DNA of 64,000 nt, from positions 5,678,501 to 5,742,500 of the forward strand of contig PUFA01000072.1 in NCBI GenBank assembly GCA_003508835.1. Direction: 5' to 3'. The translations under genes were made by a program, and so were the position numbers. Below are positions 23,015 to 35,306 of this stretch, piece after piece; positions within the stretch are counted from its first letter, which is position 1; the number at the start of each line of letters is the position of its first letter. The DNA comes from Eonycteris spelaea (taxonomy: Eukaryota; Chordata; Mammalia; Chiroptera; Pteropodidae). The notes under the pieces were generated by a model. It searched no databases, was not told the DNA's origin, and saw only the letters and a program-made list of their open reading frames with translations.

Positions 23015-26000
23015 TCTACCTTACTGACCTGCTCCATGACTCCAGGTGTGTTTCTGTGCATATAGTAGGTCGGTGTGACTGAAACTGCCTAAATTTTCCT
23101 TTTCTTAAGCATCGGAACTAGGAGTTGTAAGCACAATAAGGAAGAGACCTCACAGGACACGTTTCTTCCCTTCCCACTTCCATCAAAGGATCATCGGCGA
23201 ATAGGAGGTTGCATAGCTTTAGGCTGCCCTAACCGTCAACCATATTTCAATATGAGAGATTCTATTTTTATCTGTTTTACGTATTATAGGTCCAAACAAG
23301 ATACCATTTTGCTAGGAGTGTGTCTGTGTGTGGGGAGGGGGGAAGAGTATGTGTGGGAGGGTGGTGGATAAAAATGGTTCTTTTGTTCATAGGAAAGAAG
23401 AAAGTTTGAAAACTATGTGTTGATGACATAGAACTTCTGAAGTCCCCATTACAAGGTCAAACTTATTTGTGGGCAGTATTCTCACATTCCCAATTACCCA
23501 GAAATCTTCACAGAAGGAGGCTCAAGTCAGCCAGTCTTCCAAAATCCATGTACACACACCTATTTTAGCAAGTTTAACGATGATGGCAGAGAATTTATAT
23601 AGTTAACCTTTCTTGAATATCCTAGTAAAGCTATGAAAGGGTGAAACATGCTCCATAAATGCCATGTTGGTATATCTCACTTGTGCGTTAATCAAGCACA
23701 TATGCTCAGCATACAGGAAGATGGTGCCACAGCCATGAATCAATACAATTAAACCCTTAAGTCGTAAATGAAAGACATTACTTTTGAACCACTCTTTTCC
23801 GGATTTGCAATGGAACATTAATAAGTTCTGAAGTTGGACACACTATGTATTTAAATTCTGAAACCTGTTTGACAACATGCTGTATTATGTGTACAAAAAT
23901 GAAGCTTTGCCCTCGCCAACATTAGGCTCTGTGCCCAGAATGACTTTTTTTTTTTAACTTGGCATAGTGGGGCATGATTGGTAGCATTTTGCTAGATGCT
24001 TTTAGTCACTCCCTGTGATGAGGGGCATTAGCAAGACAGACTTTCAGAGTAATGTTTATTTACTGTGACAGTGGAATAGATTAAATTTAACTGCTTTTGG
24101 GAAGGTTGACCCAAAACACTTGCTTCTGCTAGTATATGGCTCTGGGTGCCTGGGTGTTAGCGACCCATTGCTTTTGCTTTTTCTTGTTGGAATTTAGTTA
24201 CCACTGACTCATTTGATGACTACCATGGGTTTTAATGACAGGGCAGTCAATCGCATTAGGCATCTAGGTTCTTAAACACAGAGCAGTTTTGCTAAGGAAA
24301 GAACACTAATCAAACATCTAAAGCAGAACATCATTCTTTCAACCACCATGATGACAGAAAACAACAACTAATATTCATGAAGCATCTGTAGGACACACCC
24401 AAGACAGTATTCGGGGAACTCTTATTTTCTTTTTTCATTCTCTCTATGGGACTGTGAGGCACAGGACAGAGATTTGCTGTGGCTCTGGTCACTTGCAATG
24501 TTGACATGACCCTCAAAATGGGAATATACCAAAAATGTTAGATGTTTCCCTAAAGGATACCAAAAAGAAAAAGAAAAAGAAAAAAAAACCAAACATGTAA
24601 TTCCTCCCATAGCTGAATGAATTCTCATGAAAAAGGCAATCCCAATAAAACAGAATATTGCATCCACTGAGTCCACTCCTGGCGTGTCTGTGCAGATAAA
24701 ACTTTAAGTCACTATTGCTAGTGGATATTGGTCAGACGGGAAACAGAGAGGGAGGTAAATGAAACAGGAGATTAGGAAATAACAAAAGAAGAGAAATGAA
24801 AACCAGGCTTCTGCAACTTTTGATCATTCTTAAACACAGCAGGATCCTCAATTACAAAGGGAAGCAAATCTTGTGGAAATGTGATGGCGACACGTCTGTA
24901 CTACACACTGAGTAATTTCCCGTGGAACAAAAAAAAAAGTGAAGGTTTATTTTACTGTGAAATAATGTACTCCACTTGGCCGACTCACCAGCAGAGCAAA
25001 AGAAAAACTACAGAAATTGTATTTGCTCTAGGAATGAGATATTGGGGAAGTTTTTGAAGCAGAAAAGGAGTCTGGGTCTAATGCTCCTTCAGACACCATC
25101 ATCTTCCGATGGTATAAAGAGGTTCCATCGGGTCATCTCAGTTCCTTGTCCTCAGAGCATCCATCTTCAATAACTTGTTGAGGTCCACATTAATAGGTCA
25201 GGTGTATTCGTGAACAGAACTTACTTTATGAATACTAGTGGGAGATACACACTGATTCTACCTATGATTTTAAGGGCCCCCCAAAAAAGAGTCTCCACCT
25301 TCAACATATTTCCTCTAAGTTGGGCTATTTCAGGGTCTAAATTTCCATCCATTAATGATTTGTTGCTTTAAGAGAAATCCTTTGTTTTCTCTAGAGGGCT
25401 CAACTTAAAATAGCAATGCCTAGGAACGAAACACAGTGAATAGACCTAGCTTTCAATTAGTTGACAGGATTGTCTTGTAACACGAAAGCGGCTGAGTGCA
25501 GCCCCAAGAAAAAATGTGATCCAAGAAAGTGTTGCCAAGAGAGAAGAGAAGGAAATGTCCAAAGCAGGAGCAAAAGGTTCTCAGCATAGAGTCTGGAACG
25601 GGATCTCTCTATCGTTATTTGGTGGAAAAGTGAGCAGATGAAAAAGGACGTGGCATTTTCTAACTTGTTTATTTGACTCCAAGCATCCTCCCTAGATGCT
25701 TCATGGCCCAAGGAGGGATGCTCCAACAATATATTTACACTACCTCCACTACGGGAAACACATCATAGACTTGTTATGAAAGTACCATTCTGCTCTCCAT
25801 CCTCTACCAGCTACATTTTTGGTCCAGAGCACAGGACGACATGCCTGGAAATAATGGGCTTTTGGAAAATGTTCGGAATTCTCTTCAGGCCACAAAGAAC
25901 ATAAAGACCTTTCATGCCTTAAGAAAAGAAGAAGTGAGTGGAAGGGTGTGGGGGGAGGGGATGCTAAAATGGGATGTGTCCATCAAAGATGAGACTCGTC

Positions 26001-26595
26001 ATTTGACGAAGGGAACAAGGTAGTGTCTACACATGAACTGGAAATTAGGCTGTGCATTTTTTCGGAAGCCTCTATATTAGTGTCTGTATTTACAGGGCCT
26101 GCAGTGAGGACCGCCGGGGCTGAGACTAGAAGTTGTGTGCAGTTCAAAACTACTTCTGAACACACTTATGTTTAAAGCTATCTCCATGTTGAGGCTTCTA
26201 GAACTGTTTTTGCTAGACCCTAGAGATTTGGGGCAATGAGGAACAATACTCACTCTATACTAGGAATAAGAAATGTAGAAAGATACACTCATTGGGGGAA
26301 AAATGAGAGGGAGGTTTATTAATTTTTTTAAAAAAGAAAGTAGACTCATTAACTTTGGCTAATTGTTCTAGTGACACTGTTATTTTGGATACATGGAATT
26401 TAGAATAAAGGCTTTGAATTGCCTTCTCCGTGGTGAGGATGGTTTTCTATGAACTATCTACGCTCTGACCACAAAGTGAATTGAGTAAAAGTTTGTTCTA
26501 TGCAAGTCCATTGTCTGGAGTTAGAAACAGAAAGAAACTTCATGAATGCAAAGCTAAAGATGCCACTCAAACTGTGTGTGGCGGGGTGGGGGAGT
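23015..26595. other. Unique noncoding stretch
   Basis: No coding exon or confident repeat is seen. A GT/G-rich patch lies at 23315-23370, a T-run at 23946-23956 and an AAAGA-type A-rich run at 24562-24590. Positions 24360-24500 might be a very old antisense MIR, but I could not support it. Confidence 0.4.
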
Positions 26596-26599
26596 GGGG

Positions 26600-26670
26600 G
26601 AGGACTGTCAAGCCAGTGACCTTGGCCTCATTAGCACAGTGCTCTAACCAACTGAGCCAGCTGCCTGGCT
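26600..26670 (-). mobile_element. tRNA-derived SINE head or tRNA relic
   Basis: On the minus strand, from 26670, the sequence reads AGCCAGGCAGCTGGCTCAGTTGG, then TTAGAGCACTGTGCTAATGAGGCCAAGGTCACTGG. TGGCTCAGTTGG is a perfect RNA polymerase III A box. The anticodon-arm sequence (GTGCTAATGA) and CCAAGGTC resemble tRNA-Ile(AAU). The B box (GGCTTGACAGTCC at about 26613-26601) is degenerate and acceptor pairing is lost, so it is not a functional tRNA gene. It may be a tRNA-type bat SINE or an old tRNA pseudogene. A sense MIR fragment begins about 75 bases away. Confidence 0.7.
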
Positions 26671-26744
26671 TCCTGCAAAGCAAGAGAATATTAAATTCAT
26701 GGGTACATTCCTTTCATTAGCCTTAATAAAAGTCTGTGTAAGCT

Positions 26745-26850
26745 GGTATGGGAGGGATTCCAGCACTGTCACTGTCAACTCTGTGACATTGGGCACATGC
26801 CCCAACCTCCTTGGCTCTGTTTCAATATTAGTCATATGCTGATATTTTTT
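26745..26850 (+). repeat. MIR SINE fragment
   Basis: CAGCACTGTCACTGTCAACTCTGTGACATTGGGCACATGCCCCAACCTCCTTGGCTCTGTTTC (26761-26823) matches the central MIR block around 'GTGTGACCTTGGGCAAGT...CTCTGTGCCTCAGTTTC'. Confidence 0.8.
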
Positions 26851-26854
26851 TTAG

Positions 26855-28530
26855 CCTCTGATATGATATAGGGAGGCAAAGGAAAGAGGGTTTTGGGGAG
26901 AAGAAAAGCAGATTCTAAAACATGTATCTTAAATCCTTAGAAGAAAAGAAACAAAAATTCCATTACTTTCACCATTACTTTAACTATTATCACCTGTGAT
27001 TCACCTAATTAGCAGACTTTCTGAACTCTTTCTGCAAAACTGAAAATGTTCCCTAATTCTTGAAACTCACAGGAATGAAAACAAATTGGTTAGCAAATTT
27101 CCTATTTAAAAATATTGCAGGGCAAATTACACAAAAGGATGGTTTGAGTTTGTTTTCTTCTTTGGTTGTGTTGCAAATAGTTCCCACAATGAAACACTGG
27201 AATTTCCTCCAGTCTGTTCCCCATTACCTCTGTGGGAAAATTGTGAAAAATCAATCTGTTTTCTGCATAACCATATTACATCCCATTATTTGAGGAATGT
27301 CAAAGGCAAACCCCAACAATCAACAATATCAATCTTTTCTCTCTTTTCCAAGTTCGATTTCAGCAGTAGTTATGAAAAAGGAAAGTGCATGCAGAATATC
27401 ATTCTACTCCAGGCAACTGCAGATTTTAATAAGACTTTATATAAAACAGGAGGGTGTATTCCTTTATAGTTGATTATATCCTTGACCTTGGGAGTTATGT
27501 GAGCTTCCTATGACTAGGATTACATTTTAGAAAATGAGGAATAGAGGCTGTGGCAAGCAGAACTTAATGCCTTTCTTCTGACAACAGAAAATGAGATAAT
27601 GCCAGGCTAAGGATGAAAATTATTGGAATAATAATAATAATAATAATAAGACTCCAGAGAATGTGATGTCCTGTTTTGGTGATATCCGATGTGATCTCAT
27701 ATACCAGGGTATTAGGACTTAAGAATCACTCGTGCCTTATCTTTTAACCTCTCTTCACCCTTACTTCATATATATATATTCATTCTTGGGCCAAAAAAAA
27801 AAAATCAAGACTTCTTTTGAAGTTAAACAGAAATGAACAAAGCTTTTCTCATACTGTCCTACCAGCACAGAATATGACTTATTTTTAAAAACATTTTATT
27901 GAAACAATGGAAGTTTTTTGTTAAGTTTTTCCAAAAAAATCTAATTCTGTTAATTTTTACATAACTGTTGACTCAATATTTACACATATTTTATTAGTTG
28001 TATTTTATATTTTTCTTAAGACAACAAAAATGCTGAAAATATCACCATTTTGGAAAGCATAGGACAAGAAGAAAAGAAAAAAAATCTCCCTTTATTTCAG
28101 AGTATATCCATCACAACTTTTTTTCCTTGAAATTACTCTTTTTATCTCATCATCTTTCTTTCTCCACATCTCTCATCCCATTCTTCCAGGAATCCATAGA
28201 GACAATCTCTGGCCTTAACTGTTCGTTTGCCAAAAAAAAGAACTCAAATCTCTTGGGACTATTATAATCTTTTGAACCCGTTGTGAATTTTTTCACATAT
28301 TCTTCTACATGGGTCATGAAGGGAAAGCTAACTCACAGTGTAGAGAAAGGAAACTGGTACCTGATTTTGGTGGCTGTCTCCTCGCTTCATTCATGGTTCT
28401 GCTTCCTACCGTATGAAAAACTACTCTGAGCTTCTTCTGAGATCGGGTATGTGAACATTTTCTTCAAAACAAAAGTCATTATACAACTTCTACCAATCAG
28501 AAACTGGCATGGCACTGAATGAGCATTAGA
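26855..28530. other. Unique noncoding stretch with (TAA)n
   Basis: Contains a (TAA)n run at 27626-27649, a TA run at 27768-27780 and an A-run at 27792-27805. No gene or interspersed repeat is recognised. Confidence 0.45.
27626..27649. repeat. (TAA)n microsatellite
   Basis: A pure run of seven to eight AAT units. Confidence 0.95.
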
Positions 28531-28534
28531 ATGC

Positions 28535-28750
28535 CCAAGTCCACATCCTGGATCACTCATAAATTTCTTAAACACTTAGAAAGTCACTATCTCTCTGACA
28601 CCCTGTTTCCATGTCTGAATGATGGAGATGGGAACTCTGCTTCCCAAAGAGGGCCACTGTGAGCAAAAAGAAATTGTGCGTTCCTAGGAACTTAGCGCTC
28701 TGCTATGCGGCAAGAAGTCAAGAAATGTTAGATGAAAATAATTATAAACT
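28535..28750 (+). repeat. MIR SINE
   Basis: Sense MIR: ACATCCTGGATCACTCATAAATTTCTTAAACACTTAGAAAGTCACTATCTCTCTGACACCCTGTTTCC (28543-28610), then ATGATGGAGATGGGAACTC and GCCACTGTGAGCAAAAAG (28653-28670). The order of blocks fits MIR, with moderate divergence. Confidence 0.75.
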
Positions 28751-28754
28751 TGCA

Positions 28755-30630
28755 CTAAGAGTGGTCCAGAAGAGTTAGAAGGATGATCCTTTGATTCTCT
28801 TCTGCTAGCACTTGGGATTCCAATGTCAGGGGAAGTAGTCAGACTAGAACACACAGTCCATTATTGATCATCGATCATTTTACACAGTTTAGTTGCGATA
28901 ATAACCACTAGAAGCAAGAACTTCAAGCCGTCGATGACTGGAGACCTTGTAGAAAATAAAACATCCTCACCCCATTTACATTAGGGAAGAAAAATATACC
29001 TTTTTCAGTTTACAGTATTTTTCCCCCCATTAAACATAACTCTTTCAGATAACTTGTCTTTCTAGGCCCCAACTGGCAATATGCACTGTGAAGTCCATCT
29101 TCAGCAAGATGGACTCGATAACTTTAGGGTGAAAGAAAATATGTCTGCTTTGCCCTCTCAGCCCTTCCCCATCCCACAATCTGAAGAATAGAGCCCTTTC
29201 CAGCTGTGGCTGGACAGTGGTTTTGGTGGTTGATGACTGGAACCTGAGACCTGTCGTGAGCCTCCATCACCGTGCGGCTGTGGGCGGGATCACCGCGCCC
29301 CCATGAAGCTCACGGGCATTCCAAGTAATCTTTCCAGCAGCCTTCGACCTGAGCACAAAGGGAGCTTTTCTTCACCTCGTCTGAGGGAGTCACTGTTCTT
29401 GGGGCAGAGCGTTGGACCAGGTTAACCAGCAGGATCCCCAGGTGCCAAACCATGCAGAAGCATAATGAACGGGCGACGGGAAGAAAGTTTGATTCGCTAT
29501 TTCTATAAACACCATTTCTTTTTGGCACCCGCTTCTATAAATGACCTGAGGTACGAACCTCTCTGCAGAGATCTAACTATGGAGCATGTTCACAAAATGG
29601 ATGGAGGGATGTCGGCTGCATCTGAGCTTCTTCGTGATTTCAAGCCTCTGCCTCCTTCACTTCCTTCGTGTTTCTTTTTCCTTTCCTGCGCAATACTACC
29701 CCCTCGCTCTTTTATTCCTCCCTTGATCTGTCTCTCCCCCCCCTTTTTTTAGATCATGTAAATGTAAAAATAAAACAAACAAAAAAAGAAACGCATTTGC
29801 TTCTATTTTCAAGTAGGAAGGAGACTAGCCTTACGGCCAAGATGACTGACAAATTCTTGTGGCTTTGTGCAAAAGTCAAACCAAAATCTCACCAGCAGCC
29901 AGGCTGAGTTCTGGCAACCCCGCTTTGCCTGGAAATGAGTGCAATCATATCCTAATAGCTATTTGGATAATTGTTCATATGAGTGATATGCCAACTAATG
30001 CTTGAAACAAGTCCCTATTACAAATATAGCATGTAGTCTAATCTGGAATATATTAAAATGTTATTTGTGTAGCTGCCTATTTCCAAACTGAAATAATAAC
30101 TAGACCATTTATCACATTTGTTTTCTAAGGGGAATTTTAAAAGTACGATAGTAATATGTAAATGTGTGAATGCATGATTACATGTGTAATATTTTAAATT
30201 AAAAAAATATTTTATCTCGAGTTAACATTTTATTCATGAGTCCTATCTCCTGAATTAATATTAGTCTAAAGGGGATTTTTATCTATAGTTTTTTAACGCA
30301 CGATGATCATGTAAATAATTACATATAAAAAAAATCACCACTCGTTAATTTTAACCCCTCTTTTTGGAAATAAACTGACACATTGCACCAACTGTAGATA
30401 CTTGTGGGTGGAGACACATGGTGCCCGACAATGAGAGGGTGATAAATAAGCCACTTCTCACAAATCTGAAACTGAAAACCGATCAAAAGTAAAATTCCTC
30501 CCAATTAAAATCACTCCCTTATTCTGAGGTATAGGGCGGTGAGTTTACGCACTATGACGGGAATCTTGAGCTGTTCCCACAGTGAGGAGACAGAGGGGAA
30601 AGCTTTTGCCGTAGTTTCATAAAGAGGCAT
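28755..30630. other. Unique noncoding stretch
   Basis: AT-rich DNA. A GC-richer patch at 29200-29450 contains overlapping chance open frames of 72 and 95 codons. A pyrimidine-rich tract lies at 29650-29755. I found no gene or confident repeat. Confidence 0.4.
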
Positions 30631-30634
30631 TTGG

Positions 30635-30855
30635 CTCAGAGGAAGAATAGGGGCTTTGAAGACTGAAGACAGCTGGGTTTGAATTCTAAGTTGCCTCTTG
30701 GAAGCTGGAAGTTCACAGGTAACTTAAATCCTTCTCCTGAGCCTCAGAGTCTTCATCATGAACATGGTAATCCTAACACCATTTCACAACTGTTACACGG
30801 TGATTGAAGGGCCCAGGTAAAGTGACAAGGACGAACTAGGCATCTGGTGAGCAAC
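30635..30855 (+). repeat. MIR SINE
   Basis: Near-complete sense MIR: ATAGGGGCTTTGAAGACTGAAGACAGCTGGGTTTGAATTCTAAGTTGCC (30647-30695) matches the tRNA-related 5' half, and CTTCTCCTGAGCCTCAGAGTCTTCATCATGAACATGGTAATCC (30731-30773) the core. Confidence 0.88.
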
Positions 30856-30884
30856 AGTTCTGCTTTGTAGAGAAGGCAGCACGT

Positions 30885-31140
30885 GTCACGGTGTCATGAG
30901 CGTGGGCCATGGTGCCATATTGTCTGGTTTTAGGTACCCCGGTATCAAATCTCCCTAGCAGTGTAGTGATGCAGCAATGGGCAAGCCCCCCGACTCCATG
31001 CGACTCAGTGTCTTCATCTGTCAAATGGGGATAAAAATATTACATACCTGGGAGAGTTGCTGTCAGGATCAGTGAGTTAACAGGATAAACTCCTGGCACA
31101 ATAAACATTCAATAAAGCTAACACGTTGCTATTGCTGTTG
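30885..31140 (+). repeat. MIR SINE
   Basis: A second sense MIR directly after the first: AGCGTGGGCCATGGTGCCATATTGTCTGG (5' part), ACTCAGTGTCTTCATCTGTCAAATGGGGATAAAAATATTACATACCTGGGAGAGTTGCTGTCAGGATCAGTGAGTTAA (31004-31080) and the 3' end CTGGCACAATAAACATTCAATAAAGC. Confidence 0.9.
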
Positions 31141-31144
31141 TGAT

Positions 31145-32722
31145 AAGCTGGCTTCCCGATGCCTCCCCCTCCTCCCTATCCAGTCTTCGTTTCCTTCTTT
31201 TTTTCTCCTTTCATTTTCCCCACTGCTTCCTCCTAGAAATAAATAACATATACCCACTTCTCGGGGTTAAACAAACTTTTATTTCCATGGATCTACCCTG
31301 TGTGAGGCAGAAGAAAGAAAACAGGCAATGCTTATAAGTGGAGCTGATGCCAGGAGAGGTTTTTTTCAAAAGATAAACTTGTTTTAATTTTCCAGTTGTA
31401 ATCAATTCCACAAACTGATTCATCCTACACATAATACACAGTTTTTAAATGATGCCACAGACAAGTCACGGTACTAGGCTCAATGACGATGACAATGACC
31501 ATAAGAAAGAGCTCAAAAGGGAAGATACTACAGGGAAGTAATAAACATATGTTAAGAGGAGAGAGAGTGGTTATTTTTCTCTGCTTCTTGGAGTAATGAG
31601 GGTGAGTGGGTACTTCTGATTGCTGTTACTTTAGGAAGATAAACAGTAAATGATCAACATCTTAATAAGAAGATGAAGGAAAATAGAACATTGATAAACA
31701 GAAAAAGAATAAAAAATGGACATGATGGCTCAATTCTAATGTAGAAATTGAATTTGTTCTATAGCCCTCGAGTACCAGAAATGACTTTTATGATTTTTTT
31801 ATATCAAGTTATATATTTTAAGTGCCTCTTGACAGGATAAAATTAAAAGGTATCAATCATTGCAGAGGGATTCTGCTACCTTTCTACCTAGGGTAAGAGC
31901 CCCTAAGTCTTATGTAGTACAGAAGACTATTGGGAGGGACAGTTTGGGGCAAATCATGGGCATCTCTGAGAAGGAACAGCCAAGGTTCATTGTTCCTGGT
32001 CTCTAGTGACTGGCCCCCGTGTTCACAGATGACTCTGTTGGGACCATTGCCACTCCGAAGATGCTGTGTAGAAGTGCAATGAATACATCCCTAGAACTTG
32101 GCAGAATCTGCCATCCTTCCCTTATGTGCCCCTTTTGGGGTCTACTACCCATGGCCAAGTCACCTCCGACACTGGCCACGGGCCCTCTCTCTTGGTCGCT
32201 AACCCAGGCTGGTCCAGCTCAGTTACCCGAGACGCCAGCAGGACCCGAGACCTAGAGATGTCTTCCAGGTGCCTGGAAACAAAAAGCTGTTAAAATCCCC
32301 ATGAGTGAGCCAGGATACTCGAACAGGAATATAAACGCTAAGCATTCAGATCCACAGGGAGAAAAAAAGAAAAATAGTACTTTTTAATTCTTTCAAGTCT
32401 GTTACAACAGAAAGAAAGCAGCATGATTTAACATCTCACGAGCAAACCCTGTCACACTTTGGAAAATCTACCGACATGTATCCGGCGGCAGCAATGTGTA
32501 TCCACACTGGCCTCACAAGGCCTGTGTTTTCTTTCCAGAAACTAAGTTTAATGTTTTGTCCCAAAAATTGGGAGGAGGAAGCTGTCTATGGTTTTAATGG
32601 AATAAGAAGCTCAGACTAAATGGCTACCTGGTCAACCCCTAATGAGTTTTCAGGGGTTCAGCTTTAATGACACTTGATGCGTAATATCTTCCATTAACCC
32701 CATGCCAGACAGTGCAGTTAAA
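31145..32722. other. Unique noncoding stretch
   Basis: No gene is seen. Positions 32000-32280 are GC-richer with a 78-codon plus-strand frame lacking recognisable features. I identify no confident repeat. Confidence 0.4.
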
Positions 32723-32746
32723 TATAAATTATATATATAATTTATA
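32723..32746. repeat. 24-bp perfect AT palindrome
   Basis: TATAAATTATAT followed by its exact complement ATATAATTTATA. It sits at the 5' border of an L2 fragment. It may simply be AT-rich drift. Confidence 0.9.
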
Positions 32747-32870
32747 ATGTGATTGTGAGAACAGGGGCTTTTTCTTATTGTGTGTTTTGTGTTCTCAGTG
32801 TTTAGAGCATTTCTTTCCTCATACCGTCAATAAATTTCTAATAGATGAATAAATAAATGCGTGAGATAAA
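32747..32870 (+). repeat. L2 LINE 3' end
   Basis: GATTGTGAGAACAGGGGCTTTTTCTTATTGTGTGTTTTGTGTTCTCAGTGTTTAGAGCATTTC (32751-32813), then CAATAAATTTCTAATAGATGAATAAATAAAT, follow the L2 3' consensus with its terminal TGAA-type repeats. Confidence 0.8.
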
Positions 32871-32874
32871 ATAT

Positions 32875-34130
32875 ATTCGACTAACACATATGCATAACTA
32901 CAGGCAACAAGGAACAAACCCAGCACCTTCTCAGTTTCTGAGACTCTCAGTTCAACTTAATTGAACAAATGTATTTTAAACGCTGTCTACACTCTAGCCA
33001 TTGGACAAGGATCATGAGAGATTCATAACAATGACCCAGACTGGGGAGTAGATGCAGATTTTGAACTACCTTCATGTCTTGTCAGCCACCATTTTACTCC
33101 AGCTACTCATAGGTGCCCTGATTTCTGCATCAAGTAGCCTCAATTTCTCCCCTAGGACTTCTGTGTCCTTTGAGATATCTGAGCAACTGGTGTTGTCAGT
33201 GTGACTTGTGTGCCAACAACCCCATATGATGGCTCTTAGGGCCATTAGACACACCCCCACCTGCCTCTCAGGTTCTGATCCCCTCTACACAGCTGCTCAG
33301 AGGGCTCCCCCAAAAGGTCGAGTTCTGATTGTGCACCCTGGGGATCAGCGCTCTCTCCTACCCATTTACTCCTCGCATCCCCCATCATGCTTCTTGGGCT
33401 GACTTCCTGAAATGAATGAGCCCTTACTTCAACCTCTGACACCATATCAGCCACTAATTATGAAATGGGTGGTCTTTAAAAAAAGCAAAGAGGTGTGAAC
33501 AAAGGAATTATGCTCCAGTTGGAAATTCTTTTCAAAAGCTCCCTGGGCAGCTCTGAAAATCTCATGATGCTGCCTACAATCTCAGGGGGCCTGATTGAGT
33601 TGAAGAATATAAGCGATGATGCAGAGAAAATCTGTCTCCTGTCAATAATTCTGGAAGTTGTGTTAACAGAGATTTAGAATATTTGATGAGATACTTGGAA
33701 ATTTATGAGACTTTTATCCCTGTGAGCAGATTAATTCACATCTGTCTTTTATGTAAAGCCTCCGAGTCTCCAAATTAGCAATAGTATCGAAAAAATGAAA
33801 AAAATGAAAGAATAAGATGAAGGGAGAAAGGGAGGAAGAGAGGGAAGAAAGGAGGGAGAAAGAGAAAGAATGAGAAGAAAAGAAAAGAAAAAAACCAATG
33901 AGTTTACTTTATATTTCTTCTTAGCTTTTAACATGTTATTGAGTAAAAACTAAGCCTAGGTCTTAACCAGAAAAACAAAAGGAGATTCTGTATTAAATGA
34001 GATGATCACCTAAAAATTAGTTGATGATTATTTAAATTTTAAATAATCAAAGAATAATATATCACATCTATACATATATATTTACCTACAAAACTCAGGC
34101 CATTTCTGACTTCCCTTCCATCGATTGGCA
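32875..34130. other. Unique noncoding stretch with GA-rich tract
   Basis: Positions 33060-33450 are GC-richer with overlapping 60-69-codon frames of no evident meaning. A purine-only tract lies at 33790-33894. The rest is AT-rich. No gene or confident repeat. Confidence 0.4.
33790..33894. repeat. GA-rich low-complexity tract
   Basis: About 105 bases that are almost entirely purine (GGGAAAG, GGAGGGAG and AAAAG words). This is typical low-complexity polypurine. Confidence 0.9.
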
Positions 34131-34139
34131 CAGTCAGTC

Positions 34140-34158
34140 TGATTACGTTACGTAATCA
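34140..34158. promoter_or_regulatory. Palindromic PAR-bZIP/C-EBP-type site
   Basis: TGATTACGTTACGTAATCA is a 19-base palindrome around one central T. Its core TTACGTAA is the D-box recognised by PAR-bZIP and NFIL3 factors. TAATCA-type words follow nearby (AGTTAATCAGCCTAATCAACC at 34253-34273), as expected for a small enhancer. Function is inferred. Confidence 0.4.
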
Positions 34159-34274
34159 AATGCTTGATAGTCCACTCAAAAGCTGATACAGATGAGAAGC
34201 TGGAGCTGGTGTCCAGACTGTGAGGTGCTGATCACTGTCGACACCAATGCCAGTTAATCAGCCTAATCAACCTT

Positions 34275-35304
34275 TTCAGTATTCTGGAGTCTCATTTCTG
34301 GATGTCAATTGACTTTACAATTCGATCACTCTTTTTGGATGAAATAAAGATAACGCGACTGTCCCAACCTTCGTCCTTTATTTCTATTCAATTTCAGAAA
34401 AAAAGTATGGACCTATGTCCGTTTCCAAAGTGCTTCACTGGACATCTCCTGGCATTTCAAAATAATCTACCTCACGCTGTGCTTCTTTTCTGGATGTGCA
34501 CTCTCTCCCGCAGTCTTCCACAGTAGGATTCATGTCGAAAACAATCTCGGATCTCCCTCACACTGCCTCTCCCACCCTGTGATCTAGAAGGATGCCCTGC
34601 ACTAAAATAATGACTAAAGCGCTCAATGAGTAACTCAGTAGATGACATCTGCAATAGTGAATTGAGGATCAAGAATCATCTACAGAAGTCCAGGAATGCC
34701 TCTGGGTCTGACCCCTGAGTGGCCATTACACACTTTGGCACTCGCGCTACGACACCAGAGGTGATACGCACATTTTCATCAAGATGCGTTCTTCTGATTC
34801 AAGCATGTTCTCTTTTCTGCAGATGTGCAGTAGTCGCCATATTTCAACTCTCCACCTTCACACCTCCCACCGGTGTCAACCTCTTTCCCCCCCTGTAATT
34901 TATGTCTCTTTTTATTATTCTGCCTGGAGCCATGCCAGACCCTAGGATCAAACTCCCCAATCTCACCAAACCCTTGGGTGACGGGACGGAAATCAGTCTT
35001 GGTAGAAAGGCCTGCACTCATAATGTGGGAAAGGAAGTGGCTTACCCGTTGCCATAGAAACATGCACACTTTCCAATTGTTGCTGAATAAATGAAAAGTT
35101 GTGTTCTTAATTCACAGATCACAGTGTCAAGCAGACCTAGCAGAGATTCTCAGGGCCAACACACTGAGAAATTCTTAAAAACATAAGACTTTGTGCTGCA
35201 TTCTTGTAGCTACAGAGAAAATTGCAGGGGTGGTATTTAATATTTTATTTTTTGTCTTGCCATCTCATCCTCAAATTGCATACCTCACCTAACAACACCC
35301 TTTA
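34275..35304. other. Unique noncoding stretch
   Basis: No confident repeat or coding exon. It contains an RFX-type X-box at 35048-35061 (listed separately) and a GC-richer part at 34480-34990 with opposed 73- and 96-codon frames lacking features. Confidence 0.4.
35048..35061 (+). promoter_or_regulatory. RFX-type X-box motif
   Basis: GTTGCCATAGAAAC differs at one base from the strong RFX consensus GTTGCCATGGAAAC. X-boxes mark ciliary and MHC-II promoters and many distal elements. No promoter features are visible around it. Confidence 0.35.
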
Positions 35305-35306
35305 GA

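Noticed and set aside
26600..26670. A functional tRNA gene
   Set aside because: The B box is degenerate and the acceptor stem cannot pair.
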